DNA of 8,959 nucleotides from NCBI GenBank assembly GCA_022447485.1, contig JAKVCH010000100.1, positions 1 through 8,959 of the forward strand, written 5' to 3'. A program made the translations under genes and the position numbers. The DNA is from Polyangiaceae bacterium. GTDB lineage: Bacteria > Myxococcota_A > Polyangia > Polyangiales > Polyangiaceae. Of this stretch, positions 5,715 through 8,959 are shown one piece after another (within the stretch, counting starts at the first letter, position 1; each line of letters opens with the position of its first letter). The notes beneath the pieces are model-generated. The model saw only the letters and a program-made list of their open reading frames with translations, was not told where the DNA came from and searched no databases.

Positions 5715-8570
5715 TTATGGCGTGCAATCTTGAGCCGCATCTTTTTCAATCCACTCTTTGATCAAGGCGCTGCCCTTTTCATCGGGCCCACGGGCATAAG
5801 GATGCATTCGATAGGGAAGTTCGCTTTCCGTGATGCGCCGATAGATGATGGAGTCCTCGGGCGAACCAGGTGTTACCAAAAGAGAGTTTTCGGCGTCATA
5901 GACTGCCGTCATCGAAATGCGATCACAAATTTCCAAGAATGACTCCGACCTCAAGTCAATATCTCCTCTGCCGCCGCCTGCTGGGCGGTGGCAATGGGAG
6001 CAATTGGACTCAAGGTAGGCGCCGACTCTTTCTTTTAGTGGAGCTTCTACGTCATCCATCTCTGGGAACTTTGCGTGAAGATCGCTGCCGGGACTTTCGA
6101 CAATTACAGCATTACCCGGTGCTCCCAGAGGTTGGTCTCGGTCAATTGGTTCAACTCGATCGAGGCGTCCTAAAGACCGGAGAGTATCAATTTGATTCGC
6201 CCAGACATCGAGTTCGGGAAAGTAGCGGATGCGGTTGAGCTGTTTTAGTTGAAAGCCCAAAGTACGTCCCGCAGGAATAGTATGGCAATGCATGCACTCG
6301 CCACGATCGGGGTAGCGCCAAAGTAGCTCATCTATTTGCACATCCTTGCCTGAATCGAGCAGAATGGCGTCGCTCTCGTCCTCGAGCCATTCGTAGCTAA
6401 ACCCAACCCATTGACTATCGTCAAATAGATAGAAGATGCGGGTTTCAATACGTCGGCCTTGATAATCAAAGTGCTTCATCAAGACGGAGCCGGGTTGTAA
6501 GATCAGGTTCCCAGAATCATCGTATTCAGTAACGACACTCGAGGGAGCGAGGTAGGCCCAGCGCTCTTTTTTGATCTCTGGCTCGGAGAAGAAGGGCACA
6601 TTCACGTCATAGCGAAAGGCACCTGGCGCCGGTTCAAGAGGCGCTTCAGGGTTCACGCAGCCGGTTTCCGAAAGGCGAGTTGCGGGCCGAGCAGGAGCAC
6701 TTTCCGAGGGAACGATCTTATGAATATCGCCCGACCACCAATCAAAGACGTAAACCTCGTCGTCCAAATCGGTGGAGAATGAAGGAATCAATAAAGAGGC
6801 ATCGTAGAGCCATGTCTTGCGGAGATCGGGGCGCGTGCGGTCGAGTGCGTAGATCATACCAACAGAGAAATCTGCGTAGAGGTACTGCCCGACCAAAAAC
6901 GGGATGGCGTCTCCTTGGTAAACCACCCCACCGGTCACGCTGACGCCAGAACTTTGTCTGTAGGCATGCACGGGAGGGGTCAGAGAGCTGTCCTCGTTAC
7001 AACTACTGTCGTTGGTGACGGTGACTTCATAACTTAAACCACCTTCGCCGGGCCGACAGGCGGGACCCTCCATGATGGGCCAGCCATAATTTTTTCCGGC
7101 TTCGACCCAGTTGACCTCCTCGTAGGTAACGAGACCAACATCACCTAACCAAATAGTTGGCAAGCCTCGATGGGTTCTCTCTGGATCGAAAGAAAAGCGC
7201 CAAGGGTTACGGAAGCCGAGAGCAAAGACTTCATCGCGCATTGAATCATCACCCACGAAAGGATTATCGGAAGGGATGCGATAAGCCGTATCGCCTTCGA
7301 GGGGCTCACCCACTTCGTCGTGTACATCCAAACGTAATATCTTCCCGAGTAAGCTATTCGGGTCTTGGGGATAGAGCGCTGGAAATTCGCCACCATCTCC
7401 TTGGGCTATATAGAGCATACCGTCTGGGCCGAAGTGAGCTCCGGCGCCATTATGCTCGGTTTTAGCGTGCTCAATCTCAAGTATGACTCTCTCGCTATCA
7501 GCAAGTAGCTCGCCATCCCCATCAAGTGTAAAGCGAGACACGACGCCGAAGACATTTTCTGCGGTACCAAAAGTACAGCCATCGACTGGTGGGGGAACAC
7601 CTAAGGCTTGAGAGACGCAACTCATATAGTAGAGATAAGCGTGCTCGGGATGTGCAGGGTCGAAGGTGATATTCAGTAGGCCCGGTTCGTAGAAGAAAGC
7701 CACTTTCGAGCGAATATCAAGCTGCACAGTCGCGGTGGTGGTTTCGAGAGTTGGATCGAAGGAGAGGATTCGACCATTCTGCTCCACGAGATAGAGTAAG
7801 CCGGATTCGTGGTGCGGCGAAAAGCCCATTGGCCGAAAAGCATTTGAGCAATCGGCATCGTTCATACCTTCCAGACAGGCTGGGTTGGGTGGAAAGCTCA
7901 CTCCTTCGAACGCTAACTTGAGGTCGACTCCTTGTACTTGGGATGAGCCTCGGGGTGGTCGACAGGTATTGTTCTCAGGCAGGAGTGTGAGGCCTGTCGT
8001 CGCCATTTTTTCGTCGGGCGGGGCGAGGCGACACACCATTCTTGTCTCTTCGACCTCTCCTTCGCCGAGAACACCATCTCCCGCGCTTTCCTCACCGGCT
8101 CCTGAATCGTGACCAGCGTATTCGTAATCTGCACCCAGAGGACAGTCCTCATGATACCCGCCGAATTCGGTGCGGACGAGCCAGGCATACTCCGGCGTCA
8201 CCGCGGTTGTTTCTGAGGTGTCAGAGTGTTCTGTATCGTCTGCTTGAGGTGGCGTATCGGAGCGGTCGATTTGGTTGGAATGAGGCTCAGTCGAATCAGA
8301 ATTATCGATAGGTAATACCCTGACGGTCTCTGTCTCTGGTTCTGAAGGAGCGCTGTCCGTGACTTCCGAGTGTGCTGCTTCGGTGGGGAGAGCTTCCGAA
8401 CTCGCGTCTTTGTCGTCTTTTTCCTCCGGCGCTGAGCAGGCGCTGAGCATGTAAATAACGGCGATGAATAGAGGTAAACAAAACCAGCAGTACTGTGCTG
8501 TCGTTATTCGCCCCGCACCTTGCTGAAAAGCTGAGCGCTCAACCGTAAGCGGGTGGCAATCCGTCTCCAT
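5715..8570 (-). CDS. Lipoprotein fusing a glucose/sorbosone-dehydrogenase-like propeller to a diheme cytochrome c domain
   Basis: A 951-residue exported protein. A hydrophobic segment ends in the lipobox LSAC (C45), after an unusually long N-region of about 28 residues. Residues 47-125 are a low-complexity linker rich in Glu, Asp, Ser and Thr. From about 245 to 620 lies a beta-propeller of the PQQ-dependent glucose/sorbosone dehydrogenase type: LLYLVEQNGRI, HNGAGAHFGPDGMLYIAQGD (H373 as candidate base), LLGKILRLDV, ALGFRNPWRFSFD (R454, N455), EEVNWVEAGKNYGWP and GQYLYADFSVG. From about 650 to 945 is a domain of the SO2930/HNE_0200 kind with two heme c sites, CMHCH (759-763) and CSHCH (857-861). 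M922 (YRMHPYA) is a plausible axial ligand. It should oxidise a sugar or alcohol in or on the cell envelope and pass electrons to its own hemes. The ATG at 8570 follows GAGGAGG with a four-base gap. The true substrate, and whether PQQ is bound, remain open. Confidence 0.9.
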   Translation of the reverse strand: METDCHPLTVERSAFQQGAGRITTAQYCWFCLPLFIAVIYMLSACSAPEEKDDKDASSEALPTEAAHSEVTDSAPSEPETETVRVLPIDNSDSTEPHSNQIDRSDTPPQADDTEHSDTSETTAVTPEYAWLVRTEFGGYHEDCPLGADYEYAGHDSGAGEESAGDGVLGEGEVEETRMVCRLAPPDEKMATTGLTLLPENNTCRPPRGSSQVQGVDLKLAFEGVSFPPNPACLEGMNDADCSNAFRPMGFSPHHESGLLYLVEQNGRILSFDPTLETTTATVQLDIRSKVAFFYEPGLLNITFDPAHPEHAYLYYMSCVSQALGVPPPVDGCTFGTAENVFGVVSRFTLDGDGELLADSERVILEIEHAKTEHNGAGAHFGPDGMLYIAQGDGGEFPALYPQDPNSLLGKILRLDVHDEVGEPLEGDTAYRIPSDNPFVGDDSMRDEVFALGFRNPWRFSFDPERTHRGLPTIWLGDVGLVTYEEVNWVEAGKNYGWPIMEGPACRPGEGGLSYEVTVTNDSSCNEDSSLTPPVHAYRQSSGVSVTGGVVYQGDAIPFLVGQYLYADFSVGMIYALDRTRPDLRKTWLYDASLLIPSFSTDLDDEVYVFDWWSGDIHKIVPSESAPARPATRLSETGCVNPEAPLEPAPGAFRYDVNVPFFSEPEIKKERWAYLAPSSVVTEYDDSGNLILQPGSVLMKHFDYQGRRIETRIFYLFDDSQWVGFSYEWLEDESDAILLDSGKDVQIDELLWRYPDRGECMHCHTIPAGRTLGFQLKQLNRIRYFPELDVWANQIDTLRSLGRLDRVEPIDRDQPLGAPGNAVIVESPGSDLHAKFPEMDDVEAPLKERVGAYLESNCSHCHRPAGGGRGDIDLRSESFLEICDRISMTAVYDAENSLLVTPGSPEDSIIYRRITESELPYRMHPYARGPDEKGSALIKEWIEKDAAQDCTP

Positions 8571-8699
8571 TTTCCCTCCTCAGAGAAGAGGTACGGTTCA
8601 AACCCGTGATTCTGAAGTCTGCATAGAGTTGATCCGCCATTGCCTAGCCCAGGAGGGCCATCTTGACGGACAGCTCAATGCTTCAGAGGAGCGCCTGAT
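8571..8699. other. Intergenic region between bacterioferritin and the large lipoprotein
   Basis: These 129 bases separate two minus-strand genes. They carry the GAGGAGG ribosome binding site next to the lipoprotein ATG and presumably its promoter, for which I see no strong -35/-10 pair. GCCC/GGGC around TCCT (near 8645-8656) is too short a stem to call a terminator for bacterioferritin. A T-arm-like 17-mer at 8592-8608 is not part of a tRNA. Confidence 0.35.
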
Positions 8700-8959
8700 T
8701 CATCCAATCTTGCCGATTTGCTCGACCAGATAGTTCTCTTCGCCGACTTTTTCGATCATGCCCAGCTGCTGTTCCAGCCAAAGAATGTGATCCATCTCGG
8801 TGTCGTAGAGTAATTTATCCCCGAGAGTACGAGTGCCAGCGTCGTTGGCTTTGGTGCAAAGAGCGATCAACTGGTTCAGCTTCTTAGAAACGAGAGTTTC
8901 CATTTCGAGACCAACCTTCAGACACTCCACAGGACTAGAGCCGACTTGGGCTGCGGGTC
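8700..8959 (-). CDS. bfr: Bacterioferritin, C-terminal part (5' end cut by window)
   Basis: About 85 codons of an iron-storage protein; the frame is open to the window edge, so the true start lies outside. The visible sequence begins PAAQVGSSPVECLKVGLEMETLV and ends with DTEMDHILWLEQQLGMIEKVGEENYLVEQIGKIG, the last two helices of the bacterioferritin four-helix bundle. The E-x-x-H in DTEMDH corresponds to the ferroxidase ligands E127 and H130 of E. coli Bfr. The length and ending are normal for the family. The GTG at 8928-8930 is an internal valine, not the start. Helices A-B and the heme-binding methionine lie outside the window, so I cannot say whether this is a heme-binding or ferroxidase-active subunit. 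Confidence 0.9.
   Translation of the reverse strand, partial: PAAQVGSSPVECLKVGLEMETLVSKKLNQLIALCTKANDAGTRTLGDKLLYDTEMDHILWLEQQLGMIEKVGEENYLVEQIGKIG

Noticed and set aside
8592..8608. tRNA T-arm-like sequence: TACGG, TTCAAAC loop, CCGTG
   Set aside because: The arm pairs well, but no matching acceptor, anticodon or D arm lies at the required distance, and it sits upstream of a well-formed ribosome binding site. Probably chance.

Overview
The window comes from a Gram-negative bacterium. It encodes a lipoprotein with a c-type diheme domain, a bacterioferritin and a cysteine-rich lipoprotein hydrolase carrying YDGANC-type repeats. GC is moderate, genes are dense, and GTG and TTG starts occur. 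The repeat-bearing hydrolase and the acidic Ser/Thr/Glu/Asp-rich linker of the large lipoprotein recall marine Myxococcota/Bradymonadota-like or gammaproteobacterial lineages. That placement is an impression, not a proof.

Layout. (1) 36-1224, minus strand: a broken lipoprotein alpha/beta hydrolase gene, readable only by passing two in-frame stops and three frame changes; every segment still makes protein-like sense. (2) 1225-1551: a hairpin-rich gap with no convincing gene. (3) 1552-2314, minus: an overlapping pair made of an SmtB/ArsR-type metal-sensing repressor and a 116-residue histidine-rich metal-binding protein. A perfect inverted repeat of the SmtB type (TGAA-N6-TTCA) covers the repressor's start and ribosome binding site. 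(4) 2335-2626: divergent intergenic region. (5) 2627-5169, plus: a tight three-gene operon of a Rossmann flavoprotein with a CCGEECVC tail, a small two-helix membrane protein, and a second flavoprotein resembling N-hydroxylating monooxygenases. (6) 5181-5648, minus: a Nudix hydrolase, convergent with the operon. (7) 5715-8570, minus: a 951-residue lipoprotein joining a glucose/sorbosone-dehydrogenase-like beta-propeller to a diheme cytochrome domain of the SO2930/HNE_0200 type. (8) 8700 to the window edge, minus: the C-terminal part of a bacterioferritin.

The most interesting part is 1552-5169. A zinc-type sensor, a His-rich buffer protein with duplicated halves, two different flavoproteins and a small membrane protein sit head to head, with no efflux pump, metallothionein or arsenic gene beside them. 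The likely reading is a metal-responsive sequestration and redox module. The metal and the flavoprotein substrates cannot be read from the sequence. The 951-residue lipoprotein is the second notable item, since it looks like a dehydrogenase joined to its own electron-accepting cytochrome.
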